Assembly: GCA_944358665.1 (NCBI GenBank)
Contig: CALVRP010000073.1
Span: forward strand, 1 to 16,047
DNA length: 16,047 nt
Source: an uncultured Bacilli bacterium
GTDB taxonomy: Bacteria > Bacillota_I > Bacilli_A > RF39 > UBA660
Reading direction: 5' to 3'
Positions 1-6,833 of the stretch are shown piece after piece. The notes beneath the pieces were generated by a model. The model was given only the letters and a program-made list of their open reading frames with translations. It was not told the DNA's origin and ran no database searches. The number at the start of each line of letters is the position of its first letter. Within the stretch, counting starts at the first letter, position 1. Made by a program: the position numbers and the translations under genes.

Positions 1-142
1 TGGTTACATCAATTAAAACTGTTTGACTATCTATCGCATTAAAAACATAGAAAATAGCTACGCCTAATAGTAAAGTTATAAAATAAATGGCGTAATCTTT
101 AAAACTTTTCTTAATATTACGCAAAGATAGCTTATAAAGCAT
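1..142 (-). CDS. BceB/FtsX-type ABC permease, N-terminal fragment
   Basis: Partial gene whose first 47 codons are visible before the window start. It begins MLYKLSLRNIKKSFKDYAIY and runs into a first hydrophobic segment (FITLLLGVAIFYVFNAI, about residues 21-37). This is the characteristic start of the large FtsX-like permeases that pair with BceA-type ATPases to remove or sense peptide antibiotics such as bacitracin. The ATG at 142 follows a strong GGAGGAG ribosome site. The gene overlaps the end of the ATPase gene by 11 bases, so the two are translationally coupled. The extracellular sensory domain that defines BceB proteins lies outside the window, so substrate cannot be judged. Confidence 0.8.
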   Translation of the reverse strand, partial: MLYKLSLRNIKKSFKDYAIYFITLLLGVAIFYVFNAIDSQTVLIDVT

Positions 143-899
143 CGTTTAAATCTCCTCCAAGTAAAGATACAACGTCAATAATTTTATCAAAAAATTCCTT
201 TCGCGCACTATTACCTTTTATTAGTTCATTAAAGATTTTACCGTCTTTAATAAATATCACTCTACTCGCATAACTAGCCGCCAAAGCATCATGAGTAACC
301 ATTAAAATAGTGGCTTCATATTCATTATTTAAATTTTCAAAACTTTCTAATAACATTTTACTACTTTTAGAGTCCAAAGCTCCAGTAGGTTCATCAGCTA
401 AAATAAGTTTTGGATTTGTAATAATAGCTCTGGCAGCCGCAACTCTTTGTTTTTGACCTCCTGAAAGTTGATAAGGATATTTGTTTAAAATATTATTAAT
501 ATTTAACTTTTTAGCAACCTCTTTTACTTTGCTATGAATTTCATGATACTTTGCATTTTGAATAGATAATGCCAAAGCAATGTTTTCATAAGCAGTTAAA
601 GTATCTAATAAGTTAAAATCTTGAAAAATAAAACCTAACTCTTCTCTTCTAAATTTATTCAAATTATTACCTTTTAAGCCCGTAATATCTTCACCATTTA
701 CAAAAATGTGACCAGCAGTAACTCTATCAATCGTCGAAATACAATTAAGTAAAGTAGTTTTACCACTACCACTAGCCCCCATAATTGCTACAAACTCTCC
801 TTTATTGACATCAAATGAAATATTATCAATCGCTTTCGTTAAACTAGAACGACTACCATAATACTTCTCTACATTTCTAATTTTTAAAATATTTGTCAT
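132..899 (-). CDS. BceA-type ABC transporter ATP-binding protein
   Basis: ATPase subunit of a peptide-antibiotic resistance or sensing ABC transporter, acting at the inner face of the membrane with the permease that follows. With the start at 899 the protein is 255 aa. Visible motifs are Walker A GASGSGKT (about 41-48), Q-loop Q93, signature LSGGQ (145-149), Walker B LILADEP with catalytic E169, and an H-loop in MVTHD. The order and wording match the MacB/LolD-like BceA class. An upstream in-frame ATG at 923 is rejected because AGGAG sits between the two ATGs, at correct spacing for 899. The kinase gene ends 87 bases upstream, and that gap holds its own promoter and a tandem repeat. Assignment to BceA-like is firm; the substrate is inferred from family and neighbours. 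Confidence 0.92.
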   Translation of the reverse strand: MTNILKIRNVEKYYGSRSSLTKAIDNISFDVNKGEFVAIMGASGSGKTTLLNCISTIDRVTAGHIFVNGEDITGLKGNNLNKFRREELGFIFQDFNLLDTLTAYENIALALSIQNAKYHEIHSKVKEVAKKLNINNILNKYPYQLSGGQKQRVAAARAIITNPKLILADEPTGALDSKSSKMLLESFENLNNEYEATILMVTHDALAASYASRVIFIKDGKIFNELIKGNSARKEFFDKIIDVVSLLGGDLNDAL

Positions 900-921
900 A
901 ATTTTTCTCCTTTCTAAAATC

Positions 922-927
922 ATTATA
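922..927 (-). promoter_or_regulatory. -10 element of a bceAB-type promoter
   Basis: TATAAT on the minus strand at 922-927, between the kinase stop and the ATPase start. At 17-bp spacing the -35 position (945-950, ACGATT) is a poor match to consensus. That is what one expects of a promoter that needs an activator. Assignment is by eye. Confidence 0.5.
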
Positions 928-956
928 TAAAAAAAGAAGGAAAAAATCGTTTGTTT

Positions 957-976
957 AATCTTACTAAATCTTACAA
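957..976 (-). promoter_or_regulatory. Candidate response-regulator operator (10-bp tandem repeat)
   Basis: Two adjacent 10-bp direct repeats, aatcttacta and aatcttacaa on the plus strand, differ at one base. They lie immediately upstream of the weak -35 position of the ATPase/permease promoter, centred about 50 bases before the expected start site. Tandem repeats one helical turn apart are the usual binding pattern of OmpR-family regulators. That this is the site for the regulator at 1997-2659 is inference. Confidence 0.4.
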
Positions 977-986
977 TTTTGAAACC

Positions 987-2000
987 TTACTTTAAAGTAT
1001 TAGTATAACTATTTTTCGCAAAAGTAATCGTAACCTTCGTAAATTTATTTTTAACAGATTCAATTTTAATATCATGACCTAGTTTTTGACATAAGTTATA
1101 ACAAATATATAAGCCCATACCAGTTGATATACTGCCTTCTCTTCCATTTTCACCAGTAAATGATTTATCAAAAACTCTTGGCAAATCATTTTTACTAATA
1201 CCTTTGCCATTATCAAAAATAATCAACTTAACTTCATCTTTATTCTCCATTGCTGTTATTTTAATATAAGGATTTTCCCCTTTATATTTTAAACTATTAT
1301 TAACAATTTGATTAATAATAAATTCAAGCCACTTAGAATCTGTTAAAACCGTTTTATCTAAATCACTAACAATAAAGGACGTGTTATTATAAAGGAAATT
1401 GTCTTTATTTTTTAAAGCCACATTTTTAACTATGTCATCTAATAAACATTCCTTAATTAAATAATCTTTTTCAGAATTTTCACTACGAACATAATAAAGA
1501 ATTTGCTCTGTATAATCTTCGATATGGTTTAACTGTTCCATTATTTTAGGTGTTTTTAAACTTTTATTGTTATGGACAATTAAGGAAAGACTAGAAAGTG
1601 GAATTTTAACTTCATGAATCCAAAGTTCAATAAAATCCTTAAAATCATTAACACTCTGTTTATATTCACTAACTTTTTCGGTCATTGATTTATCTATTTC
1701 GTATAATGCTTCATATAAAATTTCGCCTTCATAAAATTTAGGTTTTTTCAAAAGTTCTAAAATCAAATATTTTTGATCTAAACGTTCTAAATTTGTTAGA
1801 AATTTATCATAAAAATACTTTTTCCGGTAAAAATTATAGAATAATAATATTAAAGCAAAAATAATATAAGCAACAATAAATCCAATAATAAGTTCTAAAG
1901 AAACTTTAAAAGCAATGAAAAAGGAAATAATTATTATAAAAAAGATAAGAAATAGTAAAATTGTTACCCATTTGTCTTTTAAATAATTTTTAAATTTCAT
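987..2000 (-). CDS. BceS-like intramembrane-sensing histidine kinase
   Basis: Sensor kinase of 337 aa. Two transmembrane helices lie close together at the N terminus (about 13-31 and 36-57) with only a few residues outside the membrane. There is no sensor domain, which is the hallmark of intramembrane-sensing kinases that read the state of their ABC transporter. The phosphoacceptor is H129 in LWIHEVKIPL. The N-box (NQIVNNSLKY), the G1 box (DNGKGIS) and the G2 region (STGMGLYI) are present, so it should be catalytic. Its ATG overlaps the regulator stop as ATGA. Partner: the response regulator just upstream; expected target: the bceAB-type genes just downstream. The family is clear; the ligand is unknown. 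Confidence 0.9.
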   Translation of the reverse strand: MKFKNYLKDKWVTILLFLIFFIIIISFFIAFKVSLELIIGFIVAYIIFALILLFYNFYRKKYFYDKFLTNLERLDQKYLILELLKKPKFYEGEILYEALYEIDKSMTEKVSEYKQSVNDFKDFIELWIHEVKIPLSSLSLIVHNNKSLKTPKIMEQLNHIEDYTEQILYYVRSENSEKDYLIKECLLDDIVKNVALKNKDNFLYNNTSFIVSDLDKTVLTDSKWLEFIINQIVNNSLKYKGENPYIKITAMENKDEVKLIIFDNGKGISKNDLPRVFDKSFTGENGREGSISTGMGLYICYNLCQKLGHDIKIESVKNKFTKVTITFAKNSYTNTLK

Positions 2001-2659
2001 TTTAAAATATAACCTTGTCCTTTCCTTGTTTCGATTGCTTCTCCCACTCCAGCTTCTTTTAATTTACTTCTTAAACGGCTTATATTAACAGAAAGTGCGT
2101 TATCATTAATATATTCTTTATTATTCCAAAGTTCCGTCATTAAATCATCTCTTGTTACAATATTACCAACATTATTTAATAAATGATTTAAAATAATCAT
2201 TTCGTTTTTGGTTAAAATTATTTCCAAATTATCTTTTTTAATTGTTCCTTTACTAGGAATAATTGTAATTCCATGGTAATTAATATTATTTGTTTTTAAT
2301 TCCGTTCTTTTTAAAATCGCATTTATTTTTAAAAGTAATAGTGTTGGATTATAAGGTTTAGTAACATAATCGTCAGCTCCATAACTCATAGAAAGAACCT
2401 CATCAACTTCACTTTTGCGACTAGTAACCATAATTACAGGAATATTAGATTCCCGGCGGAGTTCTTTTAATAAAATTTGGCCATTCATATTAGGAATATT
2501 AATATCTAATAAAATAAGGTCAGGATTTATTTCTAAAATTTCTTTTAATGCATTATTAAAGTCATTTAAAATAATTCCTTCATAATTAGAACTATCAAGC
2601 ATCTCTTTAAGTTCATTACTAATTACATGGTCATCTTCTACTATTAATATTCTTTTCAT
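1997..2659 (-). CDS. BceR-like OmpR-family response regulator
   Basis: Response regulator of 220 aa. The N-terminal receiver domain carries the acidic pair E8/D9/D10, phosphoacceptor D52 (LLDINIP), T79 and K101 (VTKPYNP). The C-terminal winged helix (about 125-220) ends RKGQGYILK, typical of OmpR/PhoB DNA-binding domains. It opens a four-gene unit (regulator, kinase, ATPase, permease) in the usual Bce order. The start at 2659 follows GTAGGTGGTGG. It ends in TGA, which overlaps the kinase ATG. The expected role is to activate the downstream transporter genes when the transporter-kinase complex meets a peptide antibiotic; that role is inferred from family. Confidence 0.92.
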   Translation of the reverse strand: MKRILIVEDDHVISNELKEMLDSSNYEGIILNDFNNALKEILEINPDLILLDINIPNMNGQILLKELRRESNIPVIMVTSRKSEVDEVLSMSYGADDYVTKPYNPTLLLLKINAILKRTELKTNNINYHGITIIPSKGTIKKDNLEIILTKNEMIILNHLLNNVGNIVTRDDLMTELWNNKEYINDNALSVNISRLRSKLKEAGVGEAIETRKGQGYILK

Positions 2660-2674
2660 ATTACCACCACCTAC

Positions 2675-2680
2675 ATTATA
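2675..2680 (-). promoter_or_regulatory. -10 element for the Bce-type regulator gene
   Basis: TATAAT at 2675-2680 on the minus strand, 15 bases before the start codon. The -35 position at 17-bp spacing (TTTATT) is weak and lies in the T-rich tail of the toxN terminator. Confidence 0.45.
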
Positions 2681-2692
2681 TCATTTCACTAA

Positions 2693-2724
2693 TTAAAAAT
2701 AAAGCTAGCTTAAACACTAACTTT
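2693..2724 (-). terminator. Intrinsic terminator of toxN
   Basis: An 8-bp stem (AAAGTTAG pairing CTAGCTTT, one G-U pair) with an 8-nt loop, followed by ATTTTTAATT. The upstream arm contains the last sense codons of toxN, so coding sequence and terminator overlap. It separates the toxin-antitoxin locus from the Bce-type operon. Confidence 0.75.
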
Positions 2725-3222
2725 ATTATATTCTAGACATTTTTCTTCTAACAATTTAAAGTTACAACATCTTTTATTAATGTATTTGGGAATTGTTTTA
2801 TTAACATAAGAATCATATAAAAATTTAGAATGCATATATATTAAATCAATATTACGATTTAACCAGTAAAGCTGTCCTTGTAATAATTTTTGATATTTTA
2901 ATTCAGTTTTGTTTAATGTTTTCTTATTTAAGTCTAATAAAGTGATATTGCTTTCCGATACCGGTATCATATTATTGAAATTTATAGCACCTAAATTGCC
3001 ATTATCAATTTTAAGAAAATCAATAGTATCTTTCATCACTAAATGTTTTGGTTTAGGACTAGCAAGTGGTGCAAAATAATCTATTTTACCAATACTAAAT
3101 AATACACCAACAAATGGTCTATTTTGTTTCTTGTCAAAATTATATGGTACTCTGTGATCATATTTTCTTAAATAATCGCAGTAATCTTTATTAACTAAAA
3201 CAAGTTTTAATCTTTTATGCAT
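2710..3222 (-). CDS. toxN: ToxN/AbiQ-family type III toxin endoribonuclease
   Basis: 170-aa toxin, the usual size for ToxN. In known systems this RNase cuts cellular and phage mRNA in A-rich sequence and is inhibited by its small RNA antitoxin ToxI, which it also processes. Family landmarks in order: NRPFVGVLF (34-42), YFAPLASPK (49-57, holding the expected catalytic S55 and K57), GAINFNNMIPV, then LLDL, and a C-terminal CNFKLLEEKCLEYN that closely follows the ToxN ending. One variation is ASPK where the Pectobacterium protein has TSPK. The start at 3222 has a GGGGGAG ribosome site. Just upstream are a terminator and five 35/36-nt RNA repeats, the diagnostic ToxIN layout. Recognition is from remembered family sequence, not a search, but protein and repeats support each other. 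Confidence 0.93.
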   Translation of the reverse strand: MHKRLKLVLVNKDYCDYLRKYDHRVPYNFDKKQNRPFVGVLFSIGKIDYFAPLASPKPKHLVMKDTIDFLKIDNGNLGAINFNNMIPVSESNITLLDLNKKTLNKTELKYQKLLQGQLYWLNRNIDLIYMHSKFLYDSYVNKTIPKYINKRCCNFKLLEEKCLEYNKVSV

Positions 3223-3248
3223 AATTATCTCCCCCTTTGTTTTTAAAA

Positions 3249-3277
3249 ATTATATCATACGAACAAATGTATTTCAA
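3249..3277 (-). promoter_or_regulatory. Consensus-like promoter directly in front of toxN
   Basis: -35 TTGAAA (3272-3277), a 17-bp spacer, and -10 TATAAT (3249-3254) on the minus strand, downstream of the toxI terminator. Transcription would begin near 3242 and give a short leader carrying the toxN ribosome site. Textbook ToxIN loci rely on readthrough from the toxI promoter, so a separate toxin promoter would be unusual. Confidence 0.65.
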
Positions 3278-3292
3278 TACTTTTTTTAAAAT

Positions 3293-3322
3293 TTAAAAAA
3301 GTTAGAGACTCTGCTCTAACTT
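3293..3322 (-). terminator. Intrinsic terminator between toxI and toxN
   Basis: A perfect 9-bp stem (AAGTTAGAG with CTCTAACTT) and a 6-nt loop, followed on the minus strand by T6. In known ToxIN loci a terminator here makes antitoxin RNA outnumber toxin mRNA. The T run on this side only fixes the direction of transcription of the repeat array. Confidence 0.88.
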
Positions 3323-3330
3323 ACATTTTT

Positions 3331-3507
3331 CGGTCCCTAGTTACGGCCGGGAATCGCCACTTTTTTAAGTTCCTGATTATGACCGGAATCGCCACTTTTT
3401 TAAGTTCCTGATTATGGCCGGAATCGCCACTTTTTTAAGTTCCTGATTATGACCGGAATCGCCGCTTTTTTAAGTTCCTGATTATGGCCGGAATCACCGC
3501 TTTTTTT
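3331..3507 (-). ncRNA. toxI: ToxI antitoxin RNA: five tandem 35/36-nt repeats
   Basis: Plus-strand units at 3331-3366 (36 nt, diverged), 3367-3401, 3402-3436, 3437-3471 and 3472-3507. Six A-tracts (5-7 A in the transcript) at 35-nt period separate five units, and such A-runs are where ToxN-family enzymes process their antitoxin. Each unit reads A-tract, GYGGY, GAUUCC, GGYCAU, AAUCA, GGAACUU. By hand it folds as an H-type pseudoknot: GUGGC with GYCAU, and UUCC in the loop with GGAA downstream. There are no spacers between units and no cas genes, so it is not CRISPR. Unit length and tandem layout in front of a ToxN gene match known antitoxins (34-36 nt). The fold is inference. Confidence 0.9.
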
Positions 3508-3519
3508 CATCTCTTGATG
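3508..3519 (-). other. Small leader hairpin at the toxI 5' end
   Basis: CATC and GATG around an AAGA loop (minus strand), at the predicted 5' end of the antitoxin transcript. A 4-bp stem is weak and could be chance. It may protect the RNA 5' end. Confidence 0.25.
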
Positions 3520-3526
3520 TGTTTAT

Positions 3527-3555
3527 AATATATCATATTTTTTCTAAAAATGCAA
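3527..3555 (-). promoter_or_regulatory. Candidate toxI promoter
   Basis: -35 TTGCAT (3550-3555), a 17-bp spacer, and -10 TATATT (3527-3532) on the minus strand. Transcription would begin near 3520, about a dozen bases before the first A-tract. It starts right after the trpS stop. No terminator is visible between trpS and the array, so readthrough from the trpS operon is also possible. Confidence 0.5.
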
Positions 3556-3557
3556 TA

Positions 3558-4643
3558 TTATTTTTCATACTTTTTAATATGTGATTCTATTAAAGCATCA
3601 TCTTCAAAATAATTTATTTTCATTGCTTCTTTTACTTCTCTTAAAGTACCAGCCGCAACCTTACTTGCCTTTTTACTTCCTGTTTCTAATATATTATAAA
3701 CTTCCTTTATTTTCCCTTCATATTCATGTCTTCTTTTCCTAATAGGCTCTAAAACATCATTAATAACATCATTTAAAAATCTTTTAACTTTCATATCACC
3801 AAGTCCGCCTTTTTCATAATGAGCTTTTAATTCATCTAAATTTTTATATTCTGGCAAATATTTTGTAAAGTGTTCATCTGTACACAAAGCATCTAAATAA
3901 GTAAATACTGGATTATTTTCTGTATGACCCGGATCTTCAACTTTTAAATGTGTAGGATCAGTATACATACTCATAACTTTCTGTTTTACCGTATCAGCAT
4001 CATCTGATAAATAAATACAATTACCAATTGATTTACTCATTTTAGCTTTACCATCAGTGCCTGGAAGCCGCATACACACTTCATTCTCCGCCAAAAGAGC
4101 TTCTGGTTCTACTAAGACTTCACCATATGTATTATTAAATAATCTAACAATTTCTCTAGCTTGTTCAAGCATTGGTAGTTGATCATCACCCACTGGCACT
4201 ATATTCGCTTTAAAAGCTGTAATATCTGATGTTTGGCTAATAGGATAAGTTAAGAAACCTACCGGAATACTTTGATTAAAACCTCTTGCTTTTATTTCGC
4301 TTTTAACGGTTGGATTACGTTCAAGGCGTGCTAAAGTAACTAAATTCATATAATAGAAAGTAAGTTCAGTAAGTTCTGAAACCGCTGATTGAATAAATAA
4401 CGTAACTTTATTAGGGTCTAAACCAACTGATAAATAATCTAAAGCCACTTCAATAATATTCTCTCTAATCTTTTCCGGGTTATCAGCGTTATCAGTAAGG
4501 GCCTGTGCATCAGCAATCATAATATACATCTCTTTATAATCACCTTTATTTTGAATATCTACTCTTTGTTTTAATGAACCAACATAATGACCTAAATGTA
4601 ATTTACCAGTGGGTCTATCACCAGTTAAAATTATTTTTTCCAT
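3558..4643 (-). CDS. trpS: Tryptophan--tRNA ligase (TrpRS)
   Basis: Cytoplasmic class I aminoacyl-tRNA synthetase that charges tRNA-Trp. It is 361 aa, somewhat longer than compact bacterial TrpRS of about 330 aa. The HIGH motif is GKLHLGHYVGSL (HLGH at 16-19) and the KMSKS loop is AKMSKSIGN (201-205). The GDDQ motif in VPVGDDQLPMLEQAREI (150s) is typical of the tryptophan and tyrosine subclass. The ATG at 4643 follows AGGAGG. The start overlaps the preceding stop by one base (TAATG), making it last in a four-gene operon with xerD, a deaminase gene and an AlkD-like gene. No T-box leader is possible directly in front of it, since the upstream gene abuts. Confidence 0.97.
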   Translation of the reverse strand: MEKIILTGDRPTGKLHLGHYVGSLKQRVDIQNKGDYKEMYIMIADAQALTDNADNPEKIRENIIEVALDYLSVGLDPNKVTLFIQSAVSELTELTFYYMNLVTLARLERNPTVKSEIKARGFNQSIPVGFLTYPISQTSDITAFKANIVPVGDDQLPMLEQAREIVRLFNNTYGEVLVEPEALLAENEVCMRLPGTDGKAKMSKSIGNCIYLSDDADTVKQKVMSMYTDPTHLKVEDPGHTENNPVFTYLDALCTDEHFTKYLPEYKNLDELKAHYEKGGLGDMKVKRFLNDVINDVLEPIRKRRHEYEGKIKEVYNILETGSKKASKVAAGTLREVKEAMKINYFEDDALIESHIKKYEK

Positions 4644-5344
4644 TATAAATTCCTCCTCTTTTTCATATCTTTTAATTTAATTTTATCTTCTTTACTAACT
4701 CTATAAGAATCACAAATTTTACTAATTGTTTTATTATAAGTAAAATTATCTATTTTTGTATTCTCTAAAAACTTTTTTGTTTTTTCTGGAAACTTTATAT
4801 AACAAATAGACAAGAGCCAGGCATTTGCCATTTTAACATAATAATGATCTATTTTAATATTTTCACATATTTCTAATATTTCATCAATATACTTATCAGT
4901 AACATAATGACTAAGTAATAAAGTTAAGCCAAATCTTACGTTCCAAGGATTGTCGCTATTTAAATAAGGTTTAACTTCTTTAATATCGATATTTTTAAAT
5001 TGTTTTAAACTGCTAGCAAAAATATCATTAACTGCCCAGTTATTAATATAAGGAATAAAGTTATTAATGTATGTAATTAAATTGTTTTTTACTTTAGTAA
5101 TTACTAGAGCCATTAAAATATTCTCTTCACAAAACTGATGCGTATTATATTTAATAAATCCATCGATGTCTTTTATTTCTTTAGCCATTTTACGAAGAGT
5201 TGGCGTTCTAATACCAATTACTTTAATATTTTCATCTTTTAATAACTTCTTATGGAATTTTTGATATTCTGAATCGCCCATTCCTTGCAAATAAATTAAA
5301 AATTCTGAATAATTACTTTTATTCCATTTAATAGATAGATCCAT
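4643..5344 (-). CDS. AlkD-like DNA alkylation repair protein (HEAT-repeat)
   Basis: 233-aa protein of the DNA alkylation repair family, whose AlkD members are all-alpha glycosylases that remove alkylated purines without base flipping. Helical HEAT-like repeats run throughout. Family landmarks are the N-terminal GIRTPTLRKMAKEI (44-57), NNWAVNDIFAS (101-111, with W103 and D107 in the position of the catalytic W/D pair) and MANAWLLSICYIKFPE near the C terminus. The start overlaps the end of the upstream deaminase gene by 17 bases, and a GAGGAG lies rather far upstream (about 13 bases), so the exact start is less sure. Many family members lack tested glycosylase activity, so substrate is unassigned. 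Confidence 0.85.
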   Translation of the reverse strand: MDLSIKWNKSNYSEFLIYLQGMGDSEYQKFHKKLLKDENIKVIGIRTPTLRKMAKEIKDIDGFIKYNTHQFCEENILMALVITKVKNNLITYINNFIPYINNWAVNDIFASSLKQFKNIDIKEVKPYLNSDNPWNVRFGLTLLLSHYVTDKYIDEILEICENIKIDHYYVKMANAWLLSICYIKFPEKTKKFLENTKIDNFTYNKTISKICDSYRVSKEDKIKLKDMKKRRNL

Positions 5345-5804
5345 TTACTTTTTCAAACTCCTCAAAAGCTTTAATTGTTTCATCACGATCTAATTGTTTT
5401 AATGATAAGAATTCAAAATTCTTTTGGCGATTAACATTGCGAATAACCTTATATATATCATCATCACGAAAACCAATATTTGCCGCATCTTCTTTAGTGT
5501 TACCATAATATACTTTATGAATATTGGCCCAAATAATTGCCCCTAAACACATTGGGCATGGATAACAACTAGTGTATAATGTACAGCTAGATAAATCATG
5601 AGTATGCAAAATCGAACAAGCTTTACGGATAACATTAATTTCCGCATGAGCTGTTGGATCGTGCGATAATAATACAGTATTACTTGCACTCGCAATAACT
5701 TTGCCATCTTTAACAATTACAGCGCCAAATGGACCACCATCTTGAAATTTATTATATGAATTAACCATTGAAGCTTCATATGCTTGTTTCATAAATTCAT
5801 TCAT
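5328..5804 (-). CDS. guaD: Guanine deaminase-like cytidine/deoxycytidylate deaminase family protein
   Basis: 158-aa zinc-dependent deaminase, near the 156-aa Bacillus subtilis GuaD. Zinc ligands and catalytic Glu are visible: H53 and E55 in DPTAHAEI, and C83 and C86 in SCYPCPMCLGAI. The opening GGPFGAVIVKDGKVIA and the phrase YTSCxPCPMCLGAIxWA favour GuaD (guanine to xanthine, purine salvage) over TadA (tRNA adenosine deaminase). It lies 8 bases after the xerD stop and overlaps the next gene, so it is co-transcribed with both. The ribosome site (GTAGGT) is modest. TadA-like or other purine deaminase activity cannot be excluded from sequence alone. Confidence 0.82.
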   Translation of the reverse strand: MNEFMKQAYEASMVNSYNKFQDGGPFGAVIVKDGKVIASASNTVLLSHDPTAHAEINVIRKACSILHTHDLSSCTLYTSCYPCPMCLGAIIWANIHKVYYGNTKEDAANIGFRDDDIYKVIRNVNRQKNFEFLSLKQLDRDETIKAFEEFEKVNGSIY

Positions 5805-5812
5805 TTTATTAC

Positions 5813-6700
5813 CTACTTTCCATGAGGATGACTTTCTTTATAATTATCTTTTAACTTCTCATTAGTAATATGGGTATATATCTGAGTTGAAGATACATCA
5901 GCATGACCTAAAAGTTCGCCAATCGTTCTTAAATCAGCACCATGTGCAAGTAAATGAGAGGCAAAAGAATGTCTTAAAGTATGTGGAGAAATTTCTGTTT
6001 TAATACCAGCAATAAATGCCTGTTTTTTTATGATTTTAAAAAATGCTTGTCTAGTCATTTTAGTTCCCCGGCTATTTAAAAACAAATAATCATTAGGACC
6101 TTTTTTCAAAAGATTTGCGCGATGATAATTTATATATTTATCTAATGCTTCTAAAGCAAAATCTCCCAAAGGAACAATTCGCTCTTTACTTCCTTTACCA
6201 TATATTCTAACAAGGCCCATACTAAAATCAACGTCTGTGACTTTTAGATTAATAAGTTCACTAACTCTTAAACCACTTCCATACATTAATTCTAGCATAG
6301 CTTTATTACGGTAACTGTAATCATCAGTTAAATTAACATCTAATAATCTAATTACCTCTTCTTCTGTTAAAGTTTTTGGTAAACTTTTACTAACTTTCGG
6401 ACTCACTAAATGTGAAGCAGGATTTGTTTTCAAATAACCATCCAGCATTAAAAATTTATAAAAGGTTTTTAAACTACTTATATGTCTTGACAAACTTTTA
6501 TCCTTTAAATAACTATTTAAATAAGTAATATAATCATCAATGTCTTTTTTACTTATTTTTTGTAAAACTTTTTTATCTTTAAAATATTTTATAAAAGTAT
6601 CCATATCTTCCATATAAGAAGCAGCGGTATTAGTACTATATTTTTTTTCTAATAATAAATATTGATTAAATTCCTCTTTTTTTAAAGTATAGTCATCCAT
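5813..6700 (-). CDS. xerD: Tyrosine recombinase XerD
   Basis: 295-aa site-specific recombinase, the normal XerC/XerD length, resolving chromosome dimers at dif with its partner. The N-terminal SAM-like DNA-binding domain covers about 1-100. The catalytic set is complete: R145 (GSGLRVSEL), K169, H240 and R243 (SPHTLRHSFA), H266 (LLGHADVSS) and nucleophile Y275 (TQIYTHI). It heads the operon, followed closely by the deaminase gene. The start at 6700 has GGTGGT just upstream, and a good promoter precedes it. XerD is preferred to an integron or phage integrase because of length, ending and housekeeping neighbours; XerC against XerD is not certain. Confidence 0.9.
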   Translation of the reverse strand: MDDYTLKKEEFNQYLLLEKKYSTNTAASYMEDMDTFIKYFKDKKVLQKISKKDIDDYITYLNSYLKDKSLSRHISSLKTFYKFLMLDGYLKTNPASHLVSPKVSKSLPKTLTEEEVIRLLDVNLTDDYSYRNKAMLELMYGSGLRVSELINLKVTDVDFSMGLVRIYGKGSKERIVPLGDFALEALDKYINYHRANLLKKGPNDYLFLNSRGTKMTRQAFFKIIKKQAFIAGIKTEISPHTLRHSFASHLLAHGADLRTIGELLGHADVSSTQIYTHITNEKLKDNYKESHPHGK

Positions 6701-6715
6701 ATAACCACCAGTATT

Positions 6716-6744
6716 ATTTTATCAAAAAAATAGAGATATCTCAA
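6716..6744 (-). promoter_or_regulatory. Promoter of the xerD-guaD-alkD-trpS operon
   Basis: -35 TTGAGA (6739-6744), a 17-bp spacer, and -10 TAAAAT (6716-6721), each one mismatch from consensus. Start would be near 6709, leaving a very short leader. The -35 lies in the palindrome GAGATATCTC (6733-6742), which could be an operator or chance. Confidence 0.6.
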
Positions 6745-6833
6745 GTTTTCCGTATATACTTATATTAGCATATCAGTAAATTTATTTCTATTATTTATAC
6801 TAAAACGGAATTAAAAATAAAAATATGTATATA

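Noticed and set aside
1997..2000. Mycoplasma-type genetic code (TGA as Trp)
   Set aside because: TGA ends the first response regulator in a classic ATGA overlap and also ends the second kinase, while TGG encodes Trp in many genes.
3331..3507. CRISPR array
   Set aside because: Repeats are directly adjacent at 35-nt period with no unique spacers and no cas genes; the neighbour is a ToxN gene.
4644..4700. T-box leader in front of trpS
   Set aside because: The upstream coding sequence abuts trpS with a one-base overlap, leaving no room for a leader.
5813..6700. Integrase of a mobile element
   Set aside because: Length, ending and operon with trpS and other housekeeping genes fit chromosomal XerD; no attachment-site duplication or phage genes were seen nearby.
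6755..6815. Inverted TTCCGT/ACGGAA arms downstream of the PBECR-like gene
   Set aside because: Match is only about 6 bp with poor extension and a long gap; probably chance in AT-rich sequence.
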